From an uncultured Acholeplasmataceae bacterium (lineage in GTDB: Bacteria; Bacillota_I; Bacilli_A; RF39; UBA660), in assembly GCA_905203475.1 (NCBI GenBank), contig CAJKWD010000023.1:1-17338 (forward strand): a DNA stretch of 17,338 nt. The letters are read 5' to 3'. The first letter of the stretch is position 1. Each line of letters starts with the position of its first letter. The position numbers and the translations under genes are program-made. The notes beneath the pieces are model-generated. The model did no database searches. It had not been told where the DNA came from and was given only the letters and a program-made list of their open reading frames with translations. Positions 1 to 6,548 of this stretch are shown in pieces.

Positions 1-75
1 AGTTCACGTACAAAAGAAAACGGGAAGTTAGATAAATATTTTACTGTAGAAGACTTGAAGAGGTGTAATGTATGA
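1..75 (+). CDS. 3' end of an unidentified upstream gene (partial)
   Basis: Frame 1 is open from the window edge for 24 codons and stops at TGA (73-75); the other two forward frames close by about base 33. The visible tail is hydrophilic and ends in TVEDLKRCNV. It is too short to assign to a family. A weak hairpin at 113-132 followed by T-rich sequence could end this transcript. That it is coding is inferred only from the open frame and plausible composition. Confidence 0.35.
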   Translation, partial: SSRTKENGKLDKYFTVEDLKRCNV

Positions 76-105
76 TGAAAAAAGTTGTTAGCCAAAAGTT
101 ACCAT

Positions 106-114
106 GGGGGGGGG
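106..114 (+). repeat. Nine-G homopolymer tract
   Basis: A run of nine G lies in otherwise very AT-rich intergenic DNA, about 120 bases before the start codon of the surface-protein gene. Such tracts slip during replication and are a known source of phase variation when placed in a promoter or coding region. Here it is intergenic, and it abuts the left arm of a short hairpin (GGTATT/AATACC). The run is directly visible; a regulatory effect is only inferred. Confidence 0.8.
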
Positions 115-143
115 TATTTAAGTAATAATACCTTATGTTTTTT
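113..143 (+). terminator. Weak hairpin, possible terminator of the upstream gene
   Basis: GGTATT (113-118) pairs with AATACC (127-132) around an 8-base loop, followed by a T-rich stretch with a six-T run near 138-143. The stem is short and the U-tract is separated from it by a few bases, so this is a weak call. It would suit the partial gene ending at 75. Confidence 0.35.
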
Positions 144-180
144 ATGTCTCCTTCATAATTTATGTCATTATAAAATTCAT

Positions 181-212
181 AAAAGTTGTTTTCATAGTGG
201 AAACAACTTTTT
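181..212 (+). terminator. Perfect hairpin directly before the next RBS (terminator or attenuator)
   Basis: AAAAGTTGTTT (181-191) is perfectly complementary to AAACAACTTTT (201-211), and the stem can extend inward through T-G, C-G and A-T pairs to a three-base loop. A run of five T (207-212 region) follows the C of the right arm. Only about ten bases separate it from the Shine-Dalgarno of the downstream gene, so no promoter fits in between. It is therefore either a terminator read through by a leader transcript or an attenuator. Confidence 0.7.
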
Positions 213-236
213 GTGTGTATTAGAGGAGGTGTTTTC

Positions 237-1253
237 ATGAGAAAAATAAGAAGAAGAAAAAATTATACAAGATATGTATTAGTAGCAACTATCTGTGTTT
301 TTTCATGTATGGGGATAGGGTATAGTTATTTACAAGAGACACTTAATTTGAATATGAGTCTAACAAAAAAAGATCAAACTGTTGATATAACTGATGATGT
401 AGTAACGAGTGGTGATGGACTCTATGTAGATAGTACAAGAGAAGGAAGATATGTATATAAAGGTACAACCCCTAATAACTACATTCAGTTTAATAATGAA
501 CTATGGAGAATTGTTGCGAAAGAATCAGATGGAACATATAAAATTTTTAAAGATGAACCTTTGCCGTCTAGACCATTTGATCAAGAAGGGTATAGAGATG
601 TTCAAAGTAATGGTGCAGGAGGAACTTATTGTGAAATTGACAATGGTAGGGGTTTTGGATGTAATGCTTGGGCAGCAAATAAAAATTTAGTAGGAAGTCC
701 CACAGAATTTACAAATACTACATTAACTGGCACTGTACTTTTGGATGCTTCTTTGAATCAATATTTAAATGGAGAATATTTAGCTAGTATTATAACAAAC
801 AAAGAATATATAGTTACTCATGATTGGGGAGTCGGAGCAACATATACGGATGCAAGTATGAGTGATGATGGTGATGTTGATCCGAGCGAATTGGTGGCAG
901 AAGAAAACAAATATTTATGGAATGGAAAAGTTGCACTATTATCATCAAGTGATTTATTATTATCACTTAGGGATGAAGAATTATGTGGAACAGAAAATAA
1001 ATTTAAGAATAATTCTGGTACTTGTATGACTAATAGTTATTTATTATCATATACGTTGGAAGGCCCTTGGTGGTTACTTTCACCGTGTGCAACTGATAAT
1101 GCAGTTAATATGCATCGTTTTGCAGTTTCTACTTCGGTTTCTAGTATGACTTCAGCATCTGATAATAATTCTGTTCATCCTGTTCTCCATTTAAGTGCTG
1201 ATATTAAATTGAAAGGAACAGGAACGATGCAAGATCCTTATGTAATTCAATAG
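237..1253 (+). CDS. Secreted or membrane-anchored protein with DUF6273-like C-terminal domain
   Basis: This is a 338-aa exported protein of unknown role. ATG 237 is chosen because AGAGGAGGT lies six bases upstream; an in-frame GTG at 213 lies before that site. A basic N-terminus (residues 2-12) precedes a membrane segment (about 13-31) ending in GIGYSYL, as in many Firmicutes surface proteins with an uncleaved or SipW-type signal. An NNYIQFNNELWRIV segment (about 80-93) opens the ectodomain. The C-terminus has WWLLSP (278-283), HPVLHLS (314-320) and GTGTMQDPY (328-335), the pattern I associate with DUF6273-type domains. Five ectodomain cysteines (132, 142, 250, 263, 284) could form disulfides. 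Twelve of 13 Arg codons are AGA/AGG, whereas the conserved genes nearby use many CGT, which suggests acquired or fast-evolving DNA. The family name is from memory; the function is unknown. Confidence 0.8.
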   Translation: MRKIRRRKNYTRYVLVATICVFSCMGIGYSYLQETLNLNMSLTKKDQTVDITDDVVTSGDGLYVDSTREGRYVYKGTTPNNYIQFNNELWRIVAKESDGTYKIFKDEPLPSRPFDQEGYRDVQSNGAGGTYCEIDNGRGFGCNAWAANKNLVGSPTEFTNTTLTGTVLLDASLNQYLNGEYLASIITNKEYIVTHDWGVGATYTDASMSDDGDVDPSELVAEENKYLWNGKVALLSSSDLLLSLRDEELCGTENKFKNNSGTCMTNSYLLSYTLEGPWWLLSPCATDNAVNMHRFAVSTSVSSMTSASDNNSVHPVLHLSADIKLKGTGTMQDPYVIQ

Positions 1254-1279
1254 AAAGGAATTTGACGATTCCTTTTTTT
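1254..1279 (+). terminator. Intrinsic terminator of the surface-protein gene
   Basis: AAAGGAAT (1254-1261) pairs perfectly with ATTCCTTT (1268-1275) around a 6-base loop and runs into seven T. It begins directly after the TAG stop. The last T residues are also the start of the next -35 box. Confidence 0.9.
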
Positions 1280-1306
1280 GACAAATAAAATAAAAAGTGA
1301 TATTCT
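1278..1306 (+). promoter_or_regulatory. Promoter of the transglycosylase gene
   Basis: Consensus -35 TTGACA (1278-1283), 17-base spacer, then -10 TATTCT (1301-1306). The predicted transcript starts near 1313, about 23 bases before the ATG. The -35 overlaps the U-tract of the upstream terminator. Confidence 0.8.
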
Positions 1307-1335
1307 ATTTCGCAGGTTTAAAGGGGGAATTTGTT

Positions 1336-2418
1336 ATGAAGAGGAAGTATTTACAATTAAAAATATTATGGGCACTATTATGTGCAAGTAGTATTACTGG
1401 TTTAACAATGGTTAAAGCTAGTCAGGATCATGTCGATAGTGATGTCTCTGAAACTACACTTAAACAAAGTGAATTATTAAATCGTTTTCATGATTTTTTA
1501 GATGATACAGATAGTGAATTAGAAACTTATGTGAAAAATACCGCAACTACTTTAAATATAGATGAAAATGAAGCACTATCTTATATTTATCAAAATATGT
1601 CAAGTCTATCTGATTCCAAACAAATTAGTACAGATATTATTCGTATGTTATGTCAATTAAAATATCAAAATACACCACTCCCAAGTAATATGGGAACCAA
1701 TTGGACAATGGACGACTATTACAATTATTTAAATACTGATGAAGGACAAAGACAATTACAACTTTGTAATACTTATGGAATGGATCCTCATTTATTATTT
1801 GCTTTAGAAAAAGTAGAATCCAATTTGGATCACTACAATCATATTGGTACTTATGATGCCAATGGAAAATATTTGTTTGCTGTTGGAATTACACAGCAAG
1901 AAAGGGCTAATTTCTATAGTGTGAATGCAAGTGCTGAAGAAATTGCGTCTAAACCCCCACGTACTGGTTATAACTATGAAACAAATCAAGTGGATTCGAT
2001 TCCTTTATGTGAAGATTTATTAAATGACTTTGATACGAATGTTAGATTAGGTATTATGTCTTTAAATGGCGCTTTAGGTTTATCTGATTATGATATTTCT
2101 TATGCATTAGATATTTACAATAAAGGGAAAGTAGGCGCAGACCGTTTTCGTGAGCAAGGAATTGTTAGTGGTAGTCCTGTTTATGTTTCTTCTGTATATC
2201 AAAATATTGTTGTACCTTATTTAGTATTTCAGACAAGCCCACAAGAAATGACTATTGTTGATTTAAATATAAATCAGAAACTTCATTGTTCTTTAGTTGC
2301 AAATGATATATTAAAGCCATATTGTGATGAATATCTTTCTCTTTTAGAAGCGTTAAACGAACAAAATATGAGTCAAGATATGATAGATACAGAAGTGCAA
2401 AAGAGTTTGACTAAGTAA
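1336..2418 (+). CDS. Secreted lytic transglycosylase-like (lysozyme-fold) protein
   Basis: This is a 360-aa protein predicted to cleave peptidoglycan glycan strands outside the membrane. ATG 1336 has AAGGGGG eight bases upstream; the in-frame GTG at 1297 lies before the predicted transcription start. Residues 1-29 form a signal peptide (basic start, hydrophobic core, then VKAS). About 100 residues of helical, acidic sequence follow before the catalytic region. Lysozyme-superfamily landmarks are in order: KVES with the putative catalytic Glu161, GITQ (184-187) matching the G-[LIV]-[MT]-Q motif, and IYNKG (260-264) matching the YN.G motif. It stands alone between its own promoter and terminator. 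The substrate and any role in growth, division or spore germination cannot be told. The N-terminal 100 residues are unassigned. Confidence 0.75.
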   Translation: MKRKYLQLKILWALLCASSITGLTMVKASQDHVDSDVSETTLKQSELLNRFHDFLDDTDSELETYVKNTATTLNIDENEALSYIYQNMSSLSDSKQISTDIIRMLCQLKYQNTPLPSNMGTNWTMDDYYNYLNTDEGQRQLQLCNTYGMDPHLLFALEKVESNLDHYNHIGTYDANGKYLFAVGITQQERANFYSVNASAEEIASKPPRTGYNYETNQVDSIPLCEDLLNDFDTNVRLGIMSLNGALGLSDYDISYALDIYNKGKVGADRFREQGIVSGSPVYVSSVYQNIVVPYLVFQTSPQEMTIVDLNINQKLHCSLVANDILKPYCDEYLSLLEALNEQNMSQDMIDTEVQKSLTK

Positions 2419-2429
2419 TTGGTTTACAT

Positions 2430-2455
2430 AAGAGAGATTTACTTCTCTTTTTTTT
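2430..2455 (+). terminator. Intrinsic terminator after the transglycosylase gene
   Basis: AAGAGAG (2430-2436) pairs with TTCTCTT (2443-2449), one pair being G-T, followed by a long T run to 2455. Confidence 0.85.
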
Positions 2456-2464
2456 GAAATTTGG

Positions 2465-2470
2465 TATAAT
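2465..2470 (+). promoter_or_regulatory. -10 element for the U32 gene pair
   Basis: TATAAT (2465-2470) lies 18 bases before ATG 2489. No good -35 is seen 16-18 bases upstream, where the terminator arm lies, so the promoter call rests on the -10 alone. The leader would be very short. Confidence 0.5.
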
Positions 2471-2488
2471 AAGAAAGTTGGTGATATT

Positions 2489-3364
2489 ATGAAAAAATTA
2501 GTGATTCCAAGTAGTATTCAAGCAATTCAAGATGAACTTTTTTTTGCTGATGCTTTCTTATTTGGAATAAAAGATTTATCCGTTCATTTTGAACATACAT
2601 ATTCATTGGAAGAATTAAAACCAGTGATTGATTCATTAAATGAGCAGGGAAAACAAGTTTTTTTATCATGTAATAAAAATTATGATCGCAATGATTTAAA
2701 AAAGTTAGATCAGACACTTAGAGAGATTGTATCATTACCAGTTACTGGTGTATTTTTCTATGATTTGGCTGTTTTAGAGCTTGTTCGAGAAAAGTATTCA
2801 AATATTGCTTTAGTATGGGATCAGGAACATATGACTACGAACTATTTTAGTGCAAATTTTTATGAGAAACAGGGGGTACAGGGAATTGCCCTTTCTACTA
2901 ATTTAACGTTAAAAGAAATTACTGAAATGAAACAAAATACAAACATGTTTTGTATTGCTCCCATCTTTGGCTATTATCCGATGTTTGAAAGTAAAAGACA
3001 TCTTGTAAAAAATTATTTAGAAACATTTCATCTTCAGGATCATCATGGTCATTATAAAATTGAAAAAGAAAGTAAAACATATCCTATTATCGATCATCAG
3101 TTTGGAACAACTGTTTATACTTCTGTACCGTTGAATGCAGTAAGAGAATCGAAATTATTAGAAGAACAGGGAATGGATTATTTAATGTTTCAAGAACAAT
3201 TATTCGATCATGATTTATTTATAGAAATATTAAAGCGTTATGAGCAATATTTAAACAGTGGTGAAAAAAAGTGGATTGATAAAATCGATCAATTATTAGA
3301 AGGGAAATATGATCTCGGATTTTTATATAAAGAGACAATATACAGGGTGAAGAAAAATGGATAA
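2489..3364 (+). CDS. trhP1: U32-family protein, TrhP1/YrrN-like tRNA hydroxylation partner
   Basis: This is a 291-aa cytoplasmic protein of the U32 family, close in length and order to Bacillus YrrN. In B. subtilis YrrN and YrrO work together to make 5-hydroxyuridine at wobble U34 of tRNAs, with prephenate linked to the reaction. The recognisable segment is CIAPIFGYYPMFESKRHLVKNY (starting at Cys155), where the partner protein carries the Cys-rich U32 signature. The iron-sulfur type cysteines are absent here, as expected for this shorter subunit. The start ATG 2489 has only a weak Shine-Dalgarno (GTTGGTGAT). Its stop overlaps the next gene's start (ATGGATAA), so the two are translationally coupled. 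Assignment depends on the pairing and on the next gene being trhP2-like; it could instead act on a different tRNA modification. Confidence 0.8.
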   Translation: MKKLVIPSSIQAIQDELFFADAFLFGIKDLSVHFEHTYSLEELKPVIDSLNEQGKQVFLSCNKNYDRNDLKKLDQTLREIVSLPVTGVFFYDLAVLELVREKYSNIALVWDQEHMTTNYFSANFYEKQGVQGIALSTNLTLKEITEMKQNTNMFCIAPIFGYYPMFESKRHLVKNYLETFHLQDHHGHYKIEKESKTYPIIDHQFGTTVYTSVPLNAVRESKLLEEQGMDYLMFQEQLFDHDLFIEILKRYEQYLNSGEKKWIDKIDQLLEGKYDLGFLYKETIYRVKKNG

Positions 3365-4559
3365 AAGAGTAGAGTTACTAGCACCAGCAGGCTCTTTAGA
3401 AAGCCTAAAATGGGCAATATTATATGGCGCTGATGCAGTATATGTTGGAGGACCTGGTTTTGGACTTCGTGCCAATGCCACTAATTTTACAATAGAAGAA
3501 TTAAAGGAAGGTGTCATATTTGCCCATCAACACCAGAAAAAAATATATGTTACTGTTAATATTGTCATGCATAATCAAGAAGTTGAAAACTTGGATCGTT
3601 ATTTAAAAGAATTAGAAGAAATTAAAGTAGATGCTTTAATCATTAGTGATCCAGCTATTATACAATACGCCAAAGAACATACTTCATTAGAATTACACGT
3701 TTCAACACAACAATCGACTTTAAATTATCTTGGTGTGAAATATTTAAAAAAATTAGGTGCTAGTCGTGTCGTATTAGCGCGTGAAGCAACCAAAGCAGAT
3801 ATTGAAGATATTAAAAAACATGTCGATATCGAAATAGAAACGTTTATTCATGGAGCAATGTGTGCTTCATTTAGTGGGCGTTGTGTATTATCAAATTATT
3901 TAACTGCCCGCGATTCTAATCGTGGTGGTTGTAGCCAAATTTGTCGATGGGATTTTGATTTATTAGAAGATAACAAACTACAACAAGGAGAGAAACCATT
4001 TACTTTTTGTACCAAAGATCTTTCCATGATTACAAAAATTCCAGAAATGATCGAACTGGGAATTGATTCCTTTAAAATTGAGGGAAGAATGCGATCTATT
4101 TATTATATCGCAACCGTTGTAAGTACTTATCGTAATGTGATTGATGCTTACTACGATAAGACCCTCACGAGTGAAATGATCAAAGATGCGAAAAAGATAT
4201 TAGATGCGGTTGCGAATCGTGAGAGTACTGTTCAGTTTTTTGATGGATATTATGGGAAAGATTGTCAATATTATAATGGTAGGTTAGAATTTTCTAATCA
4301 GGATTTTTTAGGAATTGTGCTTGATTACGATGAAAAAAAACATTTGGCAAAAATAGAACAACGTAATTATTTTAAAGTAGGGGATGTTGTCGAAGTGTTT
4401 GGACCAAATCATTTTGTCAACATTTTAAAACTTTCTCATATATATGATGAAGAGGCTAATCCGATAGAAATAGTTAATCATCCACGACAAATTGTTTGGA
4501 TAAAAACAGAGCAACCATTACATGTCAATGATTTAATGAGAATGAAAAAAAGAGATTGA
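3357..4559 (+). CDS. trhP2: U32-family tRNA hydroxylation protein, TrhP2/YrrO-like
   Basis: This 400-aa protein is the catalytic-type member of the U32 pair. It carries the exact U32 signature ETFIHGAMCASFSGRCVLS (161-179). Four cysteines (169, 176, 192, 196) are positioned to bind an iron-sulfur cluster. It opens with LLAPAGSLESLKWAI, typical of the family's barrel, and ends with a beta-rich U32 C-terminal domain (about 290-400). Despite the peptidase name, YrrO relatives function in tRNA U34 hydroxylation, supporting mo5U/cmo5U-type wobble decoding. AGGGTGAAG upstream gives a good RBS, and ATG 3357 overlaps the end of the preceding gene by eight bases. The order trhP1-trhP2-greA follows Bacillus, where udk lies between trhP2 and greA; udk is missing here. 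The -35 of the greA promoter overlaps the TGA stop. Confidence 0.88.
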   Translation: MDKRVELLAPAGSLESLKWAILYGADAVYVGGPGFGLRANATNFTIEELKEGVIFAHQHQKKIYVTVNIVMHNQEVENLDRYLKELEEIKVDALIISDPAIIQYAKEHTSLELHVSTQQSTLNYLGVKYLKKLGASRVVLAREATKADIEDIKKHVDIEIETFIHGAMCASFSGRCVLSNYLTARDSNRGGCSQICRWDFDLLEDNKLQQGEKPFTFCTKDLSMITKIPEMIELGIDSFKIEGRMRSIYYIATVVSTYRNVIDAYYDKTLTSEMIKDAKKILDAVANRESTVQFFDGYYGKDCQYYNGRLEFSNQDFLGIVLDYDEKKHLAKIEQRNYFKVGDVVEVFGPNHFVNILKLSHIYDEEANPIEIVNHPRQIVWIKTEQPLHVNDLMRMKKRD

Positions 4560-4584
4560 CAAAATGTTTATTTCGTAGTATTAT
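4556..4584 (+). promoter_or_regulatory. greA promoter
   Basis: TTGACA (4556-4561), 17-base spacer, TATTAT (4579-4584). The -35 overlaps the TGA stop of the preceding gene (4557-4559). No terminator is visible between the two genes, so greA may also receive read-through. Confidence 0.8.
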
Positions 4585-4626
4585 TTTGTAGATTTCATAG
4601 AAAGAAAGAAGATCAGAGGTGAAAGT

Positions 4627-5100
4627 ATGGAAACAAATACAAAAGAGATTTATTTAACTGAGAAAGGTTATGAAGATATAAAAAAACAATTGGATGAATT
4701 AAAGCTTGTAAAGCGTCCTGAAGTGATTCAAGCTTTAAAAGAAGCTCGTGCATTAGGAGATTTGAGTGAAAATGCTGAATATGATGCAGCTCGTCAAGAA
4801 CAAGCACAAGTAGAAGGTAAAATTGCTGAATTAGAAATGATGTTGGAAAAAGCAACGATTGTTAAAAATACAAACAAAGATACAATTGGAATTGGTTCTA
4901 CTGTAAAAATTTGCTATGTAGATGACGATGAAGAAGAAGAATATACCATTGTAGGAAGTAAAGAAGTAGATCCTTTTGCAGGAAAAATTTCTAATGAAAG
5001 TCCAATTGCTCAAGCAATTTTAAATCATAAAGTAAACGACATTGTAGATGTTGTAAGTCCAGCTGGAAGTTATCCAGTTAAGATTTTAGAAATTTGCTAG
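4627..5100 (+). CDS. greA: Transcription elongation factor GreA
   Basis: This 157-aa protein is full length for GreA, which rescues backtracked RNA polymerase by stimulating cleavage of the nascent RNA. The N-terminal coiled coil (about 10-78) contains ARALGDLSENAEYDAAR, whose acidic tip residues Asp45 and Glu48 match the catalytic tip carboxylates. The C-terminal globular domain (about 82-157) contains IGSTVKI and the family's closing SPIAQAIL and GDxVxV-like elements. GAGGTGA lies a few bases before ATG 4627. It has its own promoter and a strong terminator, and is therefore probably monocistronic, with possible read-through from the U32 pair. Nothing looks degraded. Confidence 0.97.
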   Translation: METNTKEIYLTEKGYEDIKKQLDELKLVKRPEVIQALKEARALGDLSENAEYDAARQEQAQVEGKIAELEMMLEKATIVKNTNKDTIGIGSTVKICYVDDDEEEEYTIVGSKEVDPFAGKISNESPIAQAILNHKVNDIVDVVSPAGSYPVKILEIC

Positions 5101-5130
5101 AATAAAAGTCAGAAAAGACTTTTATTTTCT
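5101..5130 (+). terminator. greA terminator
   Basis: AATAAAAGTC (5101-5110) and GACTTTTATT (5117-5126) form a perfect 10-bp stem with loop AGAAAA, starting directly after the stop codon. A T-rich tail follows. Confidence 0.9.
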
Positions 5131-5139
5131 TGTATTTAC

Positions 5140-5168
5140 TTGAAAATAACGAGAATATTCGTTATACT
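5140..5168 (+). promoter_or_regulatory. Trigger factor promoter
   Basis: TTGAAA (5140-5145), 17-base spacer, TATACT (5163-5168). Predicted start is near 5175, just before the RBS AAGGAAAGGTG (5178-5188). The spacer is occupied by an inverted repeat, annotated separately. Confidence 0.8.
5146..5165. promoter_or_regulatory. Candidate operator: palindrome between -35 and -10 of tig
   Basis: ATAACGA (5146-5152) and TCGTTAT (5159-5165) are perfect inverted repeats around GAATAT. The 20-bp element fills the promoter spacer and includes the first three bases of the -10. A dimeric repressor bound here would block RNA polymerase. It does not match CIRCE (TTAGCACTC/GAGTGCTAA) or the CtsR heptad repeat. 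Only the symmetry is seen; a binding protein is inferred. Confidence 0.5.
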
Positions 5169-5195
5169 ATTGGTTGTAAGGAAAGGTGTTAAAGA

Positions 5196-6443
5196 ATGAA
5201 AAAAGAATTTACAATTGAAGTAAAAGGAAAAGATTGGGAAGAAGCATTAGATAAAGCATTTCAAAAAGCTGTAAAAAATGTCAAAATAGATGGATTCCGT
5301 AAAGGAAAAGCTCCTAAAGAAATCTTCTTAAAGAAGTATGGAAAAGAATCATTATATTTAGATGCAGCTGATATTGTACTTCCTGATGCTTATTCTAAAA
5401 TGTTAGAAGAACATAAAGACGAAGAATTAGTTGCTCAACCTGATATTACTTTAAAATCTATTGATGATAAGAAAGTTGTTTTTAATTTTATTTTAACAAC
5501 AAGACCAGAAGTAAAATTAGGAAAGTATAAAGGATTAAAAGTAAAGAAAGAAAAAGTAGAAGCAACTGAAGATGAAATCAATGCGACAATCGAACAAATG
5601 AGAAGTCGTTATGCAGAAGTTATGCCAAAAGAAAATGGTACTGTAGAAGATGGAGATACTGCTATTATTGATTTTGAAGGATTTAGAGATGGAAAAGCAT
5701 TTGATGGTGGAAAAGGTGAAAACTATAGTTTAAAAATTGGAAGCCATACATTTATTCCTGGATTTGAAGAACAATTAATTGGAATGAAAACAGGAGAAGA
5801 AAAAGAAATCGAAGTTACTTTCCCAAAAGATTATCACAGTGAAGAATTAAAAGGAAAGAAAGCGACATTTAAAGTAAAAGTAAATGATGTTAAAACCACT
5901 GTAATTCCAGAAATTGGAAAAGAGTTCTTTGAAGATTTAGGAATGGAAGGTGTAGACTCTCTAGAATCATTAAAAGAAGAAATTAAGACACATATTTTAG
6001 CTCGTAAAGAAGTAGATAGTGAAAATAAATTTATCGATGATTTATTAGATAAAGTATGTGAAGGATTAAAAGTAGAAATTCCAGAAGTTATGACGGAAGA
6101 AGAAGTAAGTCGTATTTTAAGACAATATGAAGAAAACTTAAAAATGCAAGGACTTACATTACAACAATTCTATCAATTTACAAATTCTGATGAAGCAGCA
6201 TTAAGAGAGCAAATGAAGGAAGAAGCAAATAAACGTATTTTAGCGCGTTTTGCTCTAGAAGAGATTGCCAAAGCTGAAAATATCGAAGTATCAGATGAAG
6301 AAGCTGAAAAAGAAGCAGAAGATTTAGCTAAGAAATATCAAATGAAAGTAGAAGACTTCAAAAAAGAATTTGGTGGAATTGAAATGGTAAAATACGATAT
6401 GAAAATGCGTAAAGCAATTGATGTATTAAAGGAGAACAACTAG
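5196..6443 (+). CDS. tig: Trigger factor, ribosome-associated chaperone and prolyl isomerase
   Basis: Trigger factor binds near the ribosome exit tunnel and protects nascent chains. The 415-aa protein has all three parts. The ribosome-binding domain (about 1-125) carries the signature GFRKGKAP (33-40). The FKBP-type isomerase domain (about 140-225) contains VEDGDTAIIDFEG and IPGFEEQLIGMKTGE. The helical substrate-binding C-terminus is about 240-415. The start is firm because an in-frame TAA lies at 5190-5192 and a strong RBS precedes ATG 5196; the N-terminus is thus about ten residues shorter before the signature than in E. coli. In many Firmicutes tig is followed by clpX; here it is followed by its own terminator and uppS. 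The promoter contains a palindrome that may be an operator. Confidence 0.97.
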   Translation: MKKEFTIEVKGKDWEEALDKAFQKAVKNVKIDGFRKGKAPKEIFLKKYGKESLYLDAADIVLPDAYSKMLEEHKDEELVAQPDITLKSIDDKKVVFNFILTTRPEVKLGKYKGLKVKKEKVEATEDEINATIEQMRSRYAEVMPKENGTVEDGDTAIIDFEGFRDGKAFDGGKGENYSLKIGSHTFIPGFEEQLIGMKTGEEKEIEVTFPKDYHSEELKGKKATFKVKVNDVKTTVIPEIGKEFFEDLGMEGVDSLESLKEEIKTHILARKEVDSENKFIDDLLDKVCEGLKVEIPEVMTEEEVSRILRQYEENLKMQGLTLQQFYQFTNSDEAALREQMKEEANKRILARFALEEIAKAENIEVSDEEAEKEAEDLAKKYQMKVEDFKKEFGGIEMVKYDMKMRKAIDVLKENN

Positions 6444-6456
6444 TTCTCTTTTTTTG
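6428..6456 (+). terminator. tig terminator overlapping the stop codon
   Basis: AAAGGAGAAC (6428-6437) pairs with GTTCTCTTTT (6443-6452), ten pairs with one G-T, around loop AACTA. The TAG stop (6441-6443) lies in the loop and stem. A T run follows. Confidence 0.85.
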
Positions 6457-6496
6457 TCTCTTTTATGTCTAGTTATATAAACTTTTTTTAAAAGAA

Positions 6497-6525
6497 TTGT
6501 AAAAGTAATTGAAATCGATTATAAT
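6497..6525 (+). promoter_or_regulatory. Promoter of the uppS-cdsA-rseP operon
   Basis: TTGTAA (6497-6502), 17-base spacer, perfect -10 TATAAT (6520-6525). It lies about 24 bases before ATG 6549. Confidence 0.75.
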
Positions 6526-6548
6526 ATTAGTATTGGAGTAGTGAAGAT

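Noticed and set aside
41..238. Minus-strand 65-aa open frame across the first intergenic region
   Set aside because: It runs through the poly-G tract and the hairpin in reverse, has no RBS, and its coding pattern is unconvincing.
237..1253. Diversity-generating retroelement target (variable C-type-lectin-like end)
   Set aside because: No template repeat, no reverse transcriptase and no repeated copy of the C-terminal segment is visible in the window.
1297..1335. Earlier GTG start of the transglycosylase gene
   Set aside because: It lies before the -10 box of the gene's own promoter and lacks an RBS; ATG 1336 has a strong one and restores a normal signal peptide.
3357..4559. U32 gene as a secreted collagenase-type peptidase
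   Set aside because: There is no signal peptide, and pairing with a YrrN-like gene next to greA fits the tRNA hydroxylation role much better than proteolysis.
6514..6524. AATCGATT palindrome just before the -10 of uppS as an operator
   Set aside because: It is only eight bases, AT-rich and likely by chance; it lacks the spaced arms seen at the tig promoter.
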